Source: Accumulibacter sp031732815
GTDB taxonomy: Bacteria > Pseudomonadota > Gammaproteobacteria > Burkholderiales > Rhodocyclaceae
NCBI RefSeq assembly: GCF_031732815.1
Contig: NZ_JAVMKF010000023.1
Coordinates: 1-50,957, forward strand
DNA: 50,957 nucleotides
Reading direction: 5' to 3'
Below, one piece after another: positions 8,337 through 18,190 of this stretch. The notes below the pieces were generated by a model. The model made no database searches and was not told where the DNA came from. It saw only the letters and a program-made list of their open reading frames with translations. A program made the translations under genes and the position numbers. Positions within the stretch are counted from its first letter, which is position 1. Each line of letters opens with the position of its first letter.

Positions 8337-10280
8337 TTACGGCAATTCTTCAGCCTCCGTCTCGCTGCCGCTGCGCGGCGGGACGACGCCCAGTCGCCCT
8401 TTGATGTTTTGCGGCTTGCCGTCGAACAAGGCCGAGTAATAAACCGCGTTGCTCATCACCTTCTTGACGTAGTCGCGCGTCTCGCTGAACGGTATCGTCT
8501 CGGCGTAGATGGCGCCTTCCAGAGGCCGCTCAGCGCGCCAGCGACGGGCGCGCCCGGGTCCGGCGTTGTAGGCCGCCGAGGCGACGACCGGTTGATTGTC
8601 CAGACTGTCGAGAACGAGCCGCATGTACGTCGTGCCCAGCAGCACGTTGGTCTCGGTATCGTTGACCCTGGATGGACTGAAGTCTTTCAGGCCAATCTTG
8701 TTGGCGACCCATTTTGCCGTCGCGGGCATCAGTTGCATGAGCCCGGAAGCGCCGACCGAAGAGCGTGCGCTGCTGACGAAACGGCTCTCCTGCCGCATCA
8801 AGCCGTAGACCCAGGCATCGTCAAGCGCCTGATTACGCGCCGCCGGTCGCACCTGCTCGGAAAATGGGCTGAGATAGCGCAGCGTGAAGTCGTGTTCCTC
8901 GCGCGTGCGATCAGCGGCAGCAATTGCCCGATCGTAAATTCCGGCACGCCTGGCAAGCTCCGAGGCCGCGAGAAGTTCGCGGTCGCTCATCTCGCGCAGC
9001 GCCCAGTTCCATTCGCGCACACCTTCCGTACGCAGGTTGAGGCGGAAGAAGGCGAGCGCGCGCTGCACGCCGACGTTGGTCTTCAGTCTGGTCAGTTCCT
9101 CCGCGGTCGGCGGTGTGGCTCGAACGGGTGCGCTCGTCGGCCGACCCAGTTCATCGTTGGCCAGATTGCCGTAGAAGTCGTGTCGTCCGGCGATCTTTGC
9201 AAAAAGCGCGTTGGCTTCTTCGAGGCGTCCGCCGGCACGATAGGCGCGCCCGAGCCAGTAGACCCAGGCCGGCTGGGCGGCCAGCGGCGCCGGCATGCGC
9301 TCGATCGTCAGCCGGACGCTGGCCCAGTCGTGCGCGCGCAATGCCGCCCGCACTTTCCACTGCGCCGCCTCGTCGGACAGGGGAGCGTCGCCCGCCTGGC
9401 GGTACCAGTCCAAGGCTTCAGGCCAATGGCGCTGAGCCGCCTGCCAGCCGACCTGACTCCACGCCCAGCCTTTTTCGCGTGCGCCAAGCGATCCGGCCAG
9501 CCGGCTCAACTGTTCGGCCGCCACGCGGGGATCATTGCGCGCGACGCGCTGGATGGCCAGCGCGGCCAACTCGCGCTGCATGCGGCTGGCCGCGAAGTCA
9601 CTCGGCAAGCGGCTCAGCCAGGGCATCGGCGTCTCGGCGACGGCCTGCGCCAGCTTCTTGTCGGGTGTCTGGCTCGCCGGAAGATAGTTCATGCTGAACA
9701 GAGCAGCAGCGATCTTGTTGGCCTCGAACTGGTTGCGAATGCGCTGCCAGACCGAATCGGCGAGGACGCGCTTGTCGACGATCAAGGCTTCGAGCACCGG
9801 ATAGCAGGACTCGGGCGGCTCGAGCAGCGTCAGCCAGAGCGGCAGCGCGTCGTCGGCGGCACGCTTGTCGCCCTGCGCCCGCCGGCTCTGCAGGGCATAG
9901 CAGGCGAGTTCCTGGTCGGCTTGCGCGAGACGCGCGTACTCGCCGTCGAAGTTGGCCCATTGCTGTTTCTTGCCCTGCTGACGCAGCCAATCGGCGCGCA
10001 GCTTCTCGGCAACGTAGGTCGTCTCGTGACGAGCGAGGAAGGCACTGACGCTACTGAGGTCGGCGTCCTTCAGGTCGAGCAGGAGACGCCAGTAATCGAC
10101 ATAGGCAGCGAGGTCATGGTCCTCAAGGGCAGGCGCCAGACGCTCGAGTCTTGCCTTGTCGGCACTCCGCGCGGCCTCGCGCGCAGCGAGAAACTGCTCG
10201 TCCGAGGGCACGCCGAAAGCCAGTGTAGCGACCCCGAAGAATGCCCAGTGGAAAAGCAGGATCGTTCGACAAAACTTCAT
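8337..10280 (-). CDS. slt: Soluble lytic murein transglycosylase
   Basis: 647 residues from the ATG at 10280; longer upstream extensions would run into the divergent gene. A signal peptide (ILLFHWAFFGVATLAFG) is followed by a long alpha-superhelical domain of the Slt70 type. The C-terminal lysozyme-like domain has catalytic Glu498 in RQESRF, then GASGLMQLMPATA and AYNAGPGRARRW. It cleaves the MurNAc-GlcNAc bond of peptidoglycan in the periplasm, leaving 1,6-anhydro ends. It is the first gene of the slt - epimerase - cca run and is divergent from the cyclo-ligase gene, with only 44 bases between the start codons. Confidence 0.93.
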   Translation of the reverse strand: MKFCRTILLFHWAFFGVATLAFGVPSDEQFLAAREAARSADKARLERLAPALEDHDLAAYVDYWRLLLDLKDADLSSVSAFLARHETTYVAEKLRADWLRQQGKKQQWANFDGEYARLAQADQELACYALQSRRAQGDKRAADDALPLWLTLLEPPESCYPVLEALIVDKRVLADSVWQRIRNQFEANKIAAALFSMNYLPASQTPDKKLAQAVAETPMPWLSRLPSDFAASRMQRELAALAIQRVARNDPRVAAEQLSRLAGSLGAREKGWAWSQVGWQAAQRHWPEALDWYRQAGDAPLSDEAAQWKVRAALRAHDWASVRLTIERMPAPLAAQPAWVYWLGRAYRAGGRLEEANALFAKIAGRHDFYGNLANDELGRPTSAPVRATPPTAEELTRLKTNVGVQRALAFFRLNLRTEGVREWNWALREMSDRELLAASELARRAGIYDRAIAAADRTREEHDFTLRYLSPFSEQVRPAARNQALDDAWVYGLMRQESRFVSSARSSVGASGLMQLMPATAKWVANKIGLKDFSPSRVNDTETNVLLGTTYMRLVLDSLDNQPVVASAAYNAGPGRARRWRAERPLEGAIYAETIPFSETRDYVKKVMSNAVYYSALFDGKPQNIKGRLGVVPPRSGSETEAEELP

Positions 10281-10324
10281 GTTATGCTGGATTTCTGGAA
10301 ATTGACGCAGGTGGACGATAGCAC

Positions 10325-11026
10325 ATGCAGGAGAGCCTGACGGCGGAATTCGGCGCCTCGCCACCGACAGACGGAGCCGTTGACGAATGTCGTCGGCTGC
10401 GACGACGCGAGCTCCTCGCTGCTCGCCGGGCTCTGCCGGCGAGCGAGTGGGCCCGCCTTTCACAACTGATCCGCACGCATTTGCGACAGAGCTTTCCCGA
10501 TCTGCGCACAATGCGCGTCGGCTTCTGCTGGCCGGTGCACAATGAACCTGACCTGCGACCGCTGCTCGCCGAATGGTGCTCTGCTGCCGATCCCGGGTTT
10601 CGCGCTCTGCTCCCGGTGGCCCTTGCCGGACGACGCACGCTGGTCTTTCGCGCCTGGCAACCGGATACGCTGCTGCGTCCCGACCGTTACGGAATTCCAG
10701 CGCCGCCCACCGGCGATTTCGTCTTGCCACAAGCGCTGCTCATTCCGCTCGTCGGTTTCGATGCAGCCGGCTACCGCCTCGGTTACGGCGGTGGGCACTT
10801 CGACTCGACGCTGGCAACGATGTCACCGCGTCCGCTGGCGATCGGCGTCGGCTTCGAACTCGCCCGGGTCGACTCGATATTCCCCGCCACGCATGATCAG
10901 CCGCTCGACGCCATCGTCAGCGAAGCCGGCGTCTTTCCGGGCAGACGCGAGGACACTCAGGGCGCCGGATGGGAGCGCACGAAGGCGGCCAGATCGTCAG
11001 CCGGCATCGGTTTGGCCAGCCAGTAG
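10325..11026 (+). CDS. 5-formyltetrahydrofolate cyclo-ligase
   Basis: 233 residues. It converts 5-formyl-THF to 5,10-methenyl-THF with ATP. The family pattern is present: an Arg-rich first helix (RRLRRRELLAARRALPA), VGFCWPVHNEPDLRP, the substrate loop PDRYGIPAP, and the ATP-binding GYGGGHFDSTLA near residue 160. The family more often has GGGYYDR. The C-terminus runs past the usual end; its last 70 bases overlap the 3' end of the convergent GGDEF-EAL gene, so transcripts from the two genes are antisense to each other there. Confidence 0.92.
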   Translation: MQESLTAEFGASPPTDGAVDECRRLRRRELLAARRALPASEWARLSQLIRTHLRQSFPDLRTMRVGFCWPVHNEPDLRPLLAEWCSAADPGFRALLPVALAGRRTLVFRAWQPDTLLRPDRYGIPAPPTGDFVLPQALLIPLVGFDAAGYRLGYGGGHFDSTLATMSPRPLAIGVGFELARVDSIFPATHDQPLDAIVSEAGVFPGRREDTQGAGWERTKAARSSAGIGLASQ

Positions 11027-14000
11027 CCCTGGATCTCGTCGCAGGCAAAAGCGCCCAACTGCTCTGCCTGCTCGACGGTTTCGACGCCCTCGGCGATAGC
11101 GCACAGCTTCAGGCTGTGCGCCATCTGGATGATCGCGCGAACGATCGCGGCATCGTCGGCGTCGCGCACCACATCGCGCACGAAGGGCTGGGCGACCTTC
11201 AGCTTGTCGACCGCGAAGCGTTTGAGGTAGGCCAGACTGGAGTATCCGGTACCGAAGTCGTCGACCGACAGTCGGACACCGATCGCTTTCAGGCGACGCG
11301 CCGTGTCGAGCGCCGCTTCGCTGTCCTGGATCAGTATTGACTCGGTGAGTTCGAGTTCGAGCCACTGCGCATCGAGGTCGGCGAGGACCAGCGCATTGAT
11401 CACCGTATCGACCAGATCGCTGCGGCGATACTGCATCGCCGACAGGTTGACGGCGACGGTGAACGGCGGCAGACCGGCGTCCTGCCAGGCGCGCGCCTGC
11501 CGACAGGCTTCGCCGATAACCCAGTTGCCAATCGGCACAATCAACCCTGTTTCCTCGGCGATCGGAATGAAGCGACCAGGCCCGACGATGCCGCGCTCGG
11601 GGCTGCACCAGCGCACCAGTGCTTCGACACCGCAGATCTCGCCGCTTTCCAGCCTGATCTGGGGCTGATAGTGGAGAATGAACTCCTTGCGTTCGATCGC
11701 TTGCCGCAGGTCGGTCTCGAGCTTCATGTGCTCGACCACCTGCACGTTCATCTGTTCGGTGAAGAAGCGGTGCGCGCTACGCCCGGCCTGTTTGGCGTGA
11801 TACATCGCCGTGTCGGCTTTCTGCGTCAGATCGTCGAAGTTGTCGCCATCGTCGGGAAACATCGCGATGCCGATCGAAAACGAGGTCGACAAGGCGTGCG
11901 TGTCGATCAGGAAAGGCTCGGACATTCGGCGATGGATCTTGTCGGCCAGGCGCGATACAGCGTCGCCGTCGCGCGCGTCCCTGAGCAGGATGATGAACTC
12001 GTCGCCGCCCTGCCGGCTGATCGTGTCCGATTGGCGCACGCACGATCGCAAGCGCTCGACGATCGCCCTGAGCAACTTGTCGCCGGTGGGATGACCGAGC
12101 GAGTCGTTGATCGTCTTGAAGCGGTCCAGATCGAGAAACATCAAGGCCAGGCGGCTATGCGTGCGCTTCGCCGCGGCCATTGCCTGTTCGACCCGGTCGC
12201 GCAGCAGGATGCGATTGGGCAGTTCGGTCAGCGCGTCGTGGTGAGCCAGAAATTCCACCCGTTGCTGCGCCGCCTTGCGCTCGGTAATGTCGGTAAGAGT
12301 GACCACCGCCGCAGTGCGCGGCGTAGCCTCGCTCGAGGCCAGCGGCGAGGCGTTGATCAGGATCCAGCGCAGGCTGCCATCGGACGAACGTAAACCCATG
12401 ACCACGCCGCGCACATCGCGCCCTTCGCGCATGGCGACGAGCCACGGCCGTTCCTCCTGAGGAAAAGCTGACCCGTCCTCGCGCAGCTTCTCGCCGCCCC
12501 ATTCGTCCGCCGCTTCACCCTGCAGCCGGGTTTGCGCCTTGGCAAAAATCTCTTCTGCGGCAGGATTGGCAAAGATCAGGCTGCCGTCGTCGGCGCAGAC
12601 CATCAGACCCTCGGCCATCACCGAAACGACGCTGCGAAAGCGGCTTTCGCTTTCATGCAGGCGATCGATCATCTGGCGCAGTTCGGTGATGTCTTCCTTG
12701 ATCGCCAGGTAGTTTGCCGTCTTTCCCAAAGCGTCCTGAATCGGCGCGATCATCGCACGTTCCAGATAGCGTGTGCCGTCGCGTCGCCGGTTCTCGAACT
12801 CGCCGCGCCAGACCTGGCCGCTCTTGATCGTCGTCCACAGGTCGGCGTAGGTTGTCGCGTCAGTTCGCCCTGACTTCAGAATGCGCGGGTTACGGCCGAG
12901 CACCTCGGCTTTGGTATAGCCGGTGGTGTGCACGAAGCGTTCATTGACGTACTCGATTCTTCCCTGCAGGTCGGTAATGATGATCGTTGCCGGATTCTGC
13001 TCGACGGCGAGAGAAAGCTTGCGCGTCCATGCCTCGGCCGTGCGTCGCTCGCCCAGCTCACGCAGAAGCCGGCTGGCCAGGGTGCGCCGCTTGAGCAGCA
13101 GGCTGATCTGAATCAGCAGCAGGAGTGCCAGCAGGCCGCCGACAAGCGGCGCATGGCGTATCGCCAGTGACGCGTGGTCGGCGCGCCAGACGTCGGTGGC
13201 CTCGACGATGATCGACCAGCGTCGCCCGCCGAGCACCAGGTCGGATTCGTAGCTGTACGCGGTGCTGGCAGAGGGATCGGCCGCGCCGTCGCCAGCCGGC
13301 CAGGCGTAGATGAGGCCCTGTTCTGGCGGCAGGCTCTGGTCGAGCAGGCGCACACGCAAACCGGCTTCGTCGGCGCGCAAGCTGGCCTGTTCGAAGGCCT
13401 GCACCGGGCTGACGATCGCCATGAGCAGGCCGTGGGTGGTCGAACGCCGTGCCTCGACCGTCGCGGCCGCACCTTCCGGACGATAGACGGGGACGACCAC
13501 GGCAAGGGCACCCCCTGGCCAGCGCGCAGCGATCGCCGGGGTCAATCGGCAGAAGGCGAGTAGCCCGGAATCGATCGCCTGGCCGAGCAACGCCGGATGC
13601 TCGACAAGGGCTTCGCCTGATTGGTCGACCGCCCATCGGTTGGCTCCCTGCGGAACCAGATAGGAAAGCGGAAAACGAGGAGCAGACGTTTTTCCCGGGT
13701 CGCGTGCGCGCTGCTCGGCACTGGCGGCGGGCAACCAGGCGAGCAGGTGGGTGGTCGCCTCATCGACCAGAAGCAGGCGTTCGGCAAACGCCTGAAAGGA
13801 CTCGGCGCTCGGCGACTGATCTGCGGCGAACAGGCGCTGTGCCGGGACAAGCTGGTCGACCTGAGCACGCAGCTGCCGACTGAGGTGTGCTGCGCGGTGC
13901 GTCGCCGCCGCCCGAAAGCGCTCGGCGACGAGTTCGTCGTCGGCGTCGTAGAGCAGTTTGCCGATCGATCCAACGAGCAGCAGCAGGGCAAGGCCAACGC

Positions 14001-14061
14001 CAGCGAGAAGCGTTCCCCCGGCGCCGATTGATCGGCTGCGAATGCGTGAAATCAGGGCCAT
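10957..14061 (-). CDS. Membrane sensor with PAS, GGDEF and EAL domains (c-di-GMP turnover)
   Basis: 1034 residues. An N-terminal membrane helix (about 12-33), a periplasmic CHASE-like sensor region and a second helix (about 305-325) precede two PAS domains (about 345-465 with PAC, and 470-600). The GGDEF domain has an intact GGDEF at 685-689 and an inhibitory-site RQSD five residues before it. The EAL domain has EAL at 813-815 and later DDFGTGYSSL. Both synthesis and breakdown of cyclic di-GMP are thus possible. The periplasmic ligand is not predictable. AGAGGG precedes the ATG. The gene is isolated apart from the 3' overlap with the cyclo-ligase. Confidence 0.93.
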   Translation of the reverse strand: MALISRIRSRSIGAGGTLLAGVGLALLLLVGSIGKLLYDADDELVAERFRAAATHRAAHLSRQLRAQVDQLVPAQRLFAADQSPSAESFQAFAERLLLVDEATTHLLAWLPAASAEQRARDPGKTSAPRFPLSYLVPQGANRWAVDQSGEALVEHPALLGQAIDSGLLAFCRLTPAIAARWPGGALAVVVPVYRPEGAAATVEARRSTTHGLLMAIVSPVQAFEQASLRADEAGLRVRLLDQSLPPEQGLIYAWPAGDGAADPSASTAYSYESDLVLGGRRWSIIVEATDVWRADHASLAIRHAPLVGGLLALLLLIQISLLLKRRTLASRLLRELGERRTAEAWTRKLSLAVEQNPATIIITDLQGRIEYVNERFVHTTGYTKAEVLGRNPRILKSGRTDATTYADLWTTIKSGQVWRGEFENRRRDGTRYLERAMIAPIQDALGKTANYLAIKEDITELRQMIDRLHESESRFRSVVSVMAEGLMVCADDGSLIFANPAAEEIFAKAQTRLQGEAADEWGGEKLREDGSAFPQEERPWLVAMREGRDVRGVVMGLRSSDGSLRWILINASPLASSEATPRTAAVVTLTDITERKAAQQRVEFLAHHDALTELPNRILLRDRVEQAMAAAKRTHSRLALMFLDLDRFKTINDSLGHPTGDKLLRAIVERLRSCVRQSDTISRQGGDEFIILLRDARDGDAVSRLADKIHRRMSEPFLIDTHALSTSFSIGIAMFPDDGDNFDDLTQKADTAMYHAKQAGRSAHRFFTEQMNVQVVEHMKLETDLRQAIERKEFILHYQPQIRLESGEICGVEALVRWCSPERGIVGPGRFIPIAEETGLIVPIGNWVIGEACRQARAWQDAGLPPFTVAVNLSAMQYRRSDLVDTVINALVLADLDAQWLELELTESILIQDSEAALDTARRLKAIGVRLSVDDFGTGYSSLAYLKRFAVDKLKVAQPFVRDVVRDADDAAIVRAIIQMAHSLKLCAIAEGVETVEQAEQLGAFACDEIQGYWLAKPMPADDLAAFVRSHPAP

Positions 14062-14244
14062 CGCCCTCTACCGGTTGTTCTCGGATGCGCGGATCTGCCG
14101 CACACGCGGGCGTGTCGAGCGCTGCCGGCCGGGCTGGGCAAGGCCAACCGGCCACGGAGCCGCAGCCGCCACCGGAGGATCGTCGGTCGGCATGCTGCCT
14201 CCTGTGCTGCTGTGACCCACCTGGCGGGCGTCTCGACGACTGAA

Positions 14245-15183
14245 TCAGGCCTCGAGGTGAGCGTAGAGCTGGGTCGACAGATAGCGTTCGCCAAACGAAG
14301 GAATCACGACGACGGTCAGCTTGCCGGCATTCTCCGCCCGCCGAGCGACTTCGAGCGCCGCCCAGACGGCAGCACCCGACGAAATGCCGACCAGCAAACC
14401 CTCTTCGCTCGCCATTCGGCGGGCGATGGCGAACGCATCATCGGCTTTGACGCGCAACACCTCATCGAAGACCGCGGTGTTCAGGACGCGGGGAACAAAG
14501 CCGGCACCGATTCCCTGGATCGGATGCGGGCCTTTCTGACCGCCCGAAAGCACTGGCGACGCGTCGGGCTCGACCGCAACCACCTGCACTTCGGGTTTGC
14601 GCGCTTTGAGGACCTCGCCAACACCGGTGATCGTACCCCCCGTACCGACACCGGCGACGAAGATATCGACCCGACCGTCGGTGTCACGCCAGATTTCCTC
14701 GGCCGTCGTCACCCGGTGAATGGCAGGATTGGCGGGGTTCTCGAATTGCTGAGGCACCAGGTAACGCGGGTCGGCGGCGGCCATTTCCTCGGCCCGGCGA
14801 ATGGCTCCGGCCATGCCATCCGGTCCCGGCGTGAGGACCAGGTCAGCGCCGTAGGCCTTGAGCAGCAGGCGCCGCTCGCGGCTCATCGTTTCGGGCATGA
14901 CAAAGCAGCACTTGATGCCACGCGCAGCGCAGACCATCGCCAGACCGATTCCGGTGTTGCCCGAGGTCGGCTCAAGGACGATGGTCTCGGGCGTCAGCCG
15001 GCCAGCCGCCTGTGCGGCGTCGAGCATCGCAGCTGCGATGCGGTCCTTGACGCTGTGTGCGGGGTTGTAGAACTCGAGCTTGGCGGCGATCGTGCCTTCG
15101 ATTCCGTGCGCGAGACGATTGAGGCGAACCAGCGGCGTGTTACCGATCAGTTCGCTGACGTTTCCGGCGATATTCATGGGCAT
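14245..15183 (-). CDS. cysK: Cysteine synthase (O-acetylserine sulfhydrylase)
   Basis: 312 residues from the ATG at 15183, chosen because AGGAGGT lies 7 bases upstream; a longer in-frame start at 15234 has no such site. This is a fold-type II PLP enzyme: IGNTPLVRLNRL, the PLP lysine in NPAHSVKDRI, the substrate loop EPTSGNTGIGLA, the phosphate cradle GVGTGGTITGVGE, and the C-terminal GISSGAAV. It makes cysteine from O-acetylserine and sulfide. The sulfate-binding protein gene lies about 240 bases upstream on the same strand, so two sulfur-assimilation genes are neighbours. CysM is less likely given the substrate loop sequence. Confidence 0.93.
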   Translation of the reverse strand: MPMNIAGNVSELIGNTPLVRLNRLAHGIEGTIAAKLEFYNPAHSVKDRIAAAMLDAAQAAGRLTPETIVLEPTSGNTGIGLAMVCAARGIKCCFVMPETMSRERRLLLKAYGADLVLTPGPDGMAGAIRRAEEMAAADPRYLVPQQFENPANPAIHRVTTAEEIWRDTDGRVDIFVAGVGTGGTITGVGEVLKARKPEVQVVAVEPDASPVLSGGQKGPHPIQGIGAGFVPRVLNTAVFDEVLRVKADDAFAIARRMASEEGLLVGISSGAAVWAALEVARRAENAGKLTVVVIPSFGERYLSTQLYAHLEA

Positions 15184-15423
15184 GCTGCGGACCTCCTGGA
15201 TTGTTGTGCGATCAAACGATTGCTCGCTGGCCACCAGTCGCTAGCTTAGCAGGCAATCGCAGAAACCGGAAAAAAGGGCGCCGTTGACGGCTGTCCGGCA
15301 TCGCCATTGCGCTATGTTGCGTGCCCGGTTCATCCTGGTGCACTGCGTGATGCACTGCGCGTACGCCATCCCGCCGAACGGGACCGGAGCCCGGCCATCC
15401 CGGCACGAACGGGTGATGCACGC

Positions 15424-16428
15424 TCAGCGGCGACCAAACAGTCGATCGAATGTGCCCCCATCGGCAAAGTGCACCCGCTGCGCCTTGATCCAGCCGCCGA
15501 ACACCTCGTCCACCGTAAACAAGCGCAGGTTCGGGAAGTTCCCGCTGTAGCGCGCGCCAATCCTGGCCTCGCGCGGCCGATAGTAATTGCGCGCGGCGAT
15601 TTCCTGTCCTTCGGGCGAGTAGAGATAGGCCAGGTAAGCCTCCGCCAGCTTGCGCGTGCCGTGCTTGTCGGCGTACTTGTCGACCAGCGCTACCGCTGGC
15701 TCGGCCAGGATGGACAACGATGGGGTGATGATCTCGACCTTGTCCGGCCCGAGTTCCTTCACTGCCAGATGGGCTTCGTTCTCCCAGGTAAGCAGCGCAT
15801 CACCGATGCCGCGCTCGACGAAGGTCGTCGTCGCCGCGCGCGCACCGGCATCGAGGACGGGAACATTGCGCAGCAGCTTGCCGACGAACTCCTGCGCCTT
15901 TCCTTCGTCGCCGGCTGCCTGGCGCAGCGCGTAGCCCCAGGCGGCAAGGTACGCCCAACGCGCCCCACCGGAGGTTTTCGGGTTAGGCATGACGACCGCA
16001 ACGCCCGGACGGACAAGGTCGGCCCAGTCGCGAATCTGTTTCGGATTGCCCTTGCGAACAAGGAAGACGATCGTCGAAGTGTAGGGCGCCGAGTTGTGCG
16101 GCAGCCGCTTCTGCCAACTCGTCGGCAGCAGTTCGCGCTGCGCCAGCGCATCGATATCGTAGGCCAGCGCAAGGGTCGCTACGTCGGCCTCAAGTCCATC
16201 GACGATGGCGCGCGCCTGTTTGCCCGAACCGCCGTGAGATTGCCGGATGGAAACGCTTTCCCCGCTGTTCGCCTTGTGCTGGCGGACGAAAGCGGCGTTG
16301 AACTGCTGATAGAACTCGCGCGTCGGATCGTACGACACATTGAGCAGCGTGCTCTGACCAAGCACCGGCGAAGCGCCGACCGCGCAGACGAGAAGACCGG
16401 CAAGAATAGGGAAAGGCAGTCTGAACAC
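15424..16428 (-). CDS. Periplasmic sulfate-binding protein of an ABC transporter
   Basis: 334 residues with a signal peptide ending near SPVLGQS. It matches the Sbp/CysP family: LNVSYDPTREFYQQFN, QSHGGSGKQARAI, DVATLALAYDID, and the ligand-pocket region NPKTSGGARWAYLAAWG. It binds sulfate in the periplasm for a CysTWA-type permease. No cysT, cysW or cysA gene is present in the window, so the membrane parts must be elsewhere. The upstream region holds an inverted repeat that may be a regulator site. cysK follows downstream on the same strand. Confidence 0.93.
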   Translation of the reverse strand: MFRLPFPILAGLLVCAVGASPVLGQSTLLNVSYDPTREFYQQFNAAFVRQHKANSGESVSIRQSHGGSGKQARAIVDGLEADVATLALAYDIDALAQRELLPTSWQKRLPHNSAPYTSTIVFLVRKGNPKQIRDWADLVRPGVAVVMPNPKTSGGARWAYLAAWGYALRQAAGDEGKAQEFVGKLLRNVPVLDAGARAATTTFVERGIGDALLTWENEAHLAVKELGPDKVEIITPSLSILAEPAVALVDKYADKHGTRKLAEAYLAYLYSPEGQEIAARNYYRPREARIGARYSGNFPNLRLFTVDEVFGGWIKAQRVHFADGGTFDRLFGRR

Positions 16429-16481
16429 GGCGACTCCGGCGCATCAAGCAATGAACACGCAGCGCAGTGTATGCGGAATTC

Positions 16482-16502
16482 TTTATTCCAAGAAAGAATA
16501 AA
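16482..16502 (-). promoter_or_regulatory. Inverted repeat upstream of the sulfate-binding protein gene
   Basis: TTTATTC (16482-16488) and GAATAAA (16496-16502) form 7-bp perfect arms around a 7-base spacer, 54 bases ahead of the start codon. The surrounding 60 bases are unusually A/T-rich, and a further ATTCC lies at 16516-16520. Position and composition suit an operator for a CysB/Cbl-type LysR regulator of sulfur genes. That assignment is inference. Confidence 0.45.
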
Positions 16503-16533
16503 TAGTTAGAATGGTATTCCAGTTCGAAATAAA

Positions 16534-18045
16534 CTAGCCCAGAAAGAGCTTGTAGGCGGGGTTCCTGCTCTCATCCCAGTACGCGTAACCCAGCGAGTCA
16601 AGGAAGTCGGCGAATTCGCCCATCTCGTTCTTGGGTACCTGCATACCGACCAGCACGCGTCCGTAGTCGGCACCGTGATTGCGATAGTGAAAGAGACTGA
16701 TGTTCCAACCCGAACTCATCCGGTTGAGAAAGTTCATCAGCGCACCCGGACGTTCGGGAAACTCGAAGCGGTAGAGCAACTCGTTGTCGATGCGTGGCGA
16801 GTGGCCACCGACCAAGTGCCGAATGTGCCCTTTGGCCATCTCGTCGTCAGTCAGATCGAGCGTCGGGTAATCGTTCTCGGCCAGGCGTGCCAGGAGTTGC
16901 TGCGCTTCGCCGCGCGAAGCAACCTGCACACCGACGAAGACGTGCGCCTGACGAGCGTCGTTGTAGCGATAGTTGAACTCGGTGATGTGCCGTGGCCCGA
17001 GCAGCGACACGAAGCGTTTGTAGGCGCCGGGCTGCTCGGGCAAGGTCACGGCAAAGACGGCTTCGCGCTGCTCGCCGATCTCTGCGCGCTCGGCAACGAA
17101 ACGCAGTCGATCGAAGTTGAGGTTGGCACCGGAAGCGACGGCAACCAGCGTCTGCTCGCGCAGTTGGTGCGCCTGAACGTAAGCCTTGGCGCCCGCCACG
17201 GCGAGCGCGCCCGCCGGTTCGAGAACGGCGCGCGTGTCTTCGAAGACGTCCTTGATCGCCGCACAAATGGCATCGGTATCGACCAGCACCATTTCGTCGA
17301 CGTACATCCGGCAAAGCCGGAAGGTCTCCTCGCCAACGTATTTCACCGCGGCTCCGTCGGCGAAGAGGCCGACATGCTCGAGTCTAACCCGCTCACCCTG
17401 GCGCAGGGAGCGCGCCATGGCATCTGCATCGGCAGATTCGACCCCGATGATCCGGGTCTGCGGCCTGACGCGTTTGATGAAGGCGGCGACGCCGGAGATC
17501 AGACCGCCGCCACCGACGGCGCAGAAAACGGCATGAATGGGTTTCGCGTGCTGGCGGAGGATTTCCATGCCGATCGTTCCCTGGCCAGCGATCACATCGG
17601 GGTCGTCAAAAGGGTGAACAAAGCTGAGCCCTTCCGCTAGCTCGAGCTCGATCGCATGCCGGTAAGCCTCGTCGTAGGATTCGCCGGCGAGAATGACCTC
17701 GCCGCCGCGCGCGCGGACCGCCTGCAGCTTGATCTGCGGCGTCGTCGTCGGCATGACGATCACCGCCCGGCAGCCCAGCGTTGCCGCCGCCAGCGCTACC
17801 CCCTGCGCGTGATTGCCGGCCGAAGCGCAAATCACTCCGCGCGCCAGCTTGTCCGGCGCCAGGCGCACGATCTTGTTGTACGCGCCGCGCAGCTTGAACG
17901 AAAACACCGGCTGCAGATCCTCCCGCTTGAGCAACAGGCGATTGCCCAGACGGGCGGTCAGCCCCGGGCTTGGATCGAGCGGCGTTTCGGCCGCAACATC
18001 GTAGACCTGAGCGTTGAGGATTCTTTCCAGGTAATCGGTGGACAT
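16534..18045 (-). CDS. ilvA: Threonine ammonia-lyase, biosynthetic
   Basis: 503 residues, the full length of the allosteric biosynthetic enzyme. It deaminates threonine to 2-oxobutanoate, the first step to isoleucine. The PLP lysine is in FSFKLRGAYNK, with SAGNHAQGVALAA, GQGTIGMEI and the glycine loop AVGGGGLISGVA following. Two ACT-like regulatory domains at the C-terminus (from about 330) contain EQPGAYKRFV and ERPGALMNFL, the expected isoleucine/valine-binding type. The neighbours are unrelated, and the gene appears to be transcribed alone. Confidence 0.95.
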   Translation of the reverse strand: MSTDYLERILNAQVYDVAAETPLDPSPGLTARLGNRLLLKREDLQPVFSFKLRGAYNKIVRLAPDKLARGVICASAGNHAQGVALAAATLGCRAVIVMPTTTPQIKLQAVRARGGEVILAGESYDEAYRHAIELELAEGLSFVHPFDDPDVIAGQGTIGMEILRQHAKPIHAVFCAVGGGGLISGVAAFIKRVRPQTRIIGVESADADAMARSLRQGERVRLEHVGLFADGAAVKYVGEETFRLCRMYVDEMVLVDTDAICAAIKDVFEDTRAVLEPAGALAVAGAKAYVQAHQLREQTLVAVASGANLNFDRLRFVAERAEIGEQREAVFAVTLPEQPGAYKRFVSLLGPRHITEFNYRYNDARQAHVFVGVQVASRGEAQQLLARLAENDYPTLDLTDDEMAKGHIRHLVGGHSPRIDNELLYRFEFPERPGALMNFLNRMSSGWNISLFHYRNHGADYGRVLVGMQVPKNEMGEFADFLDSLGYAYWDESRNPAYKLFLG

Positions 18046-18190
18046 GGCGGAAACAGCACTCGCGGAATCGGAGGCGGCGATTCTAGCAGCCGCCGCCGGC
18101 GCCGGCCGGCAAATCCGCCGGCGACGCTCGGTCAGGCCATACGCGCCCGCTCGCCACCACGACGCTGGGCAGGGCGTACCACGCGATGCC

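Noticed and set aside
7782..10340. An 852-codon plus-strand open frame opposite the transglycosylase and epimerase
   Set aside because: It is a long antisense frame caused by high GC; both minus-strand genes have intact motifs and it has no recognisable domain.
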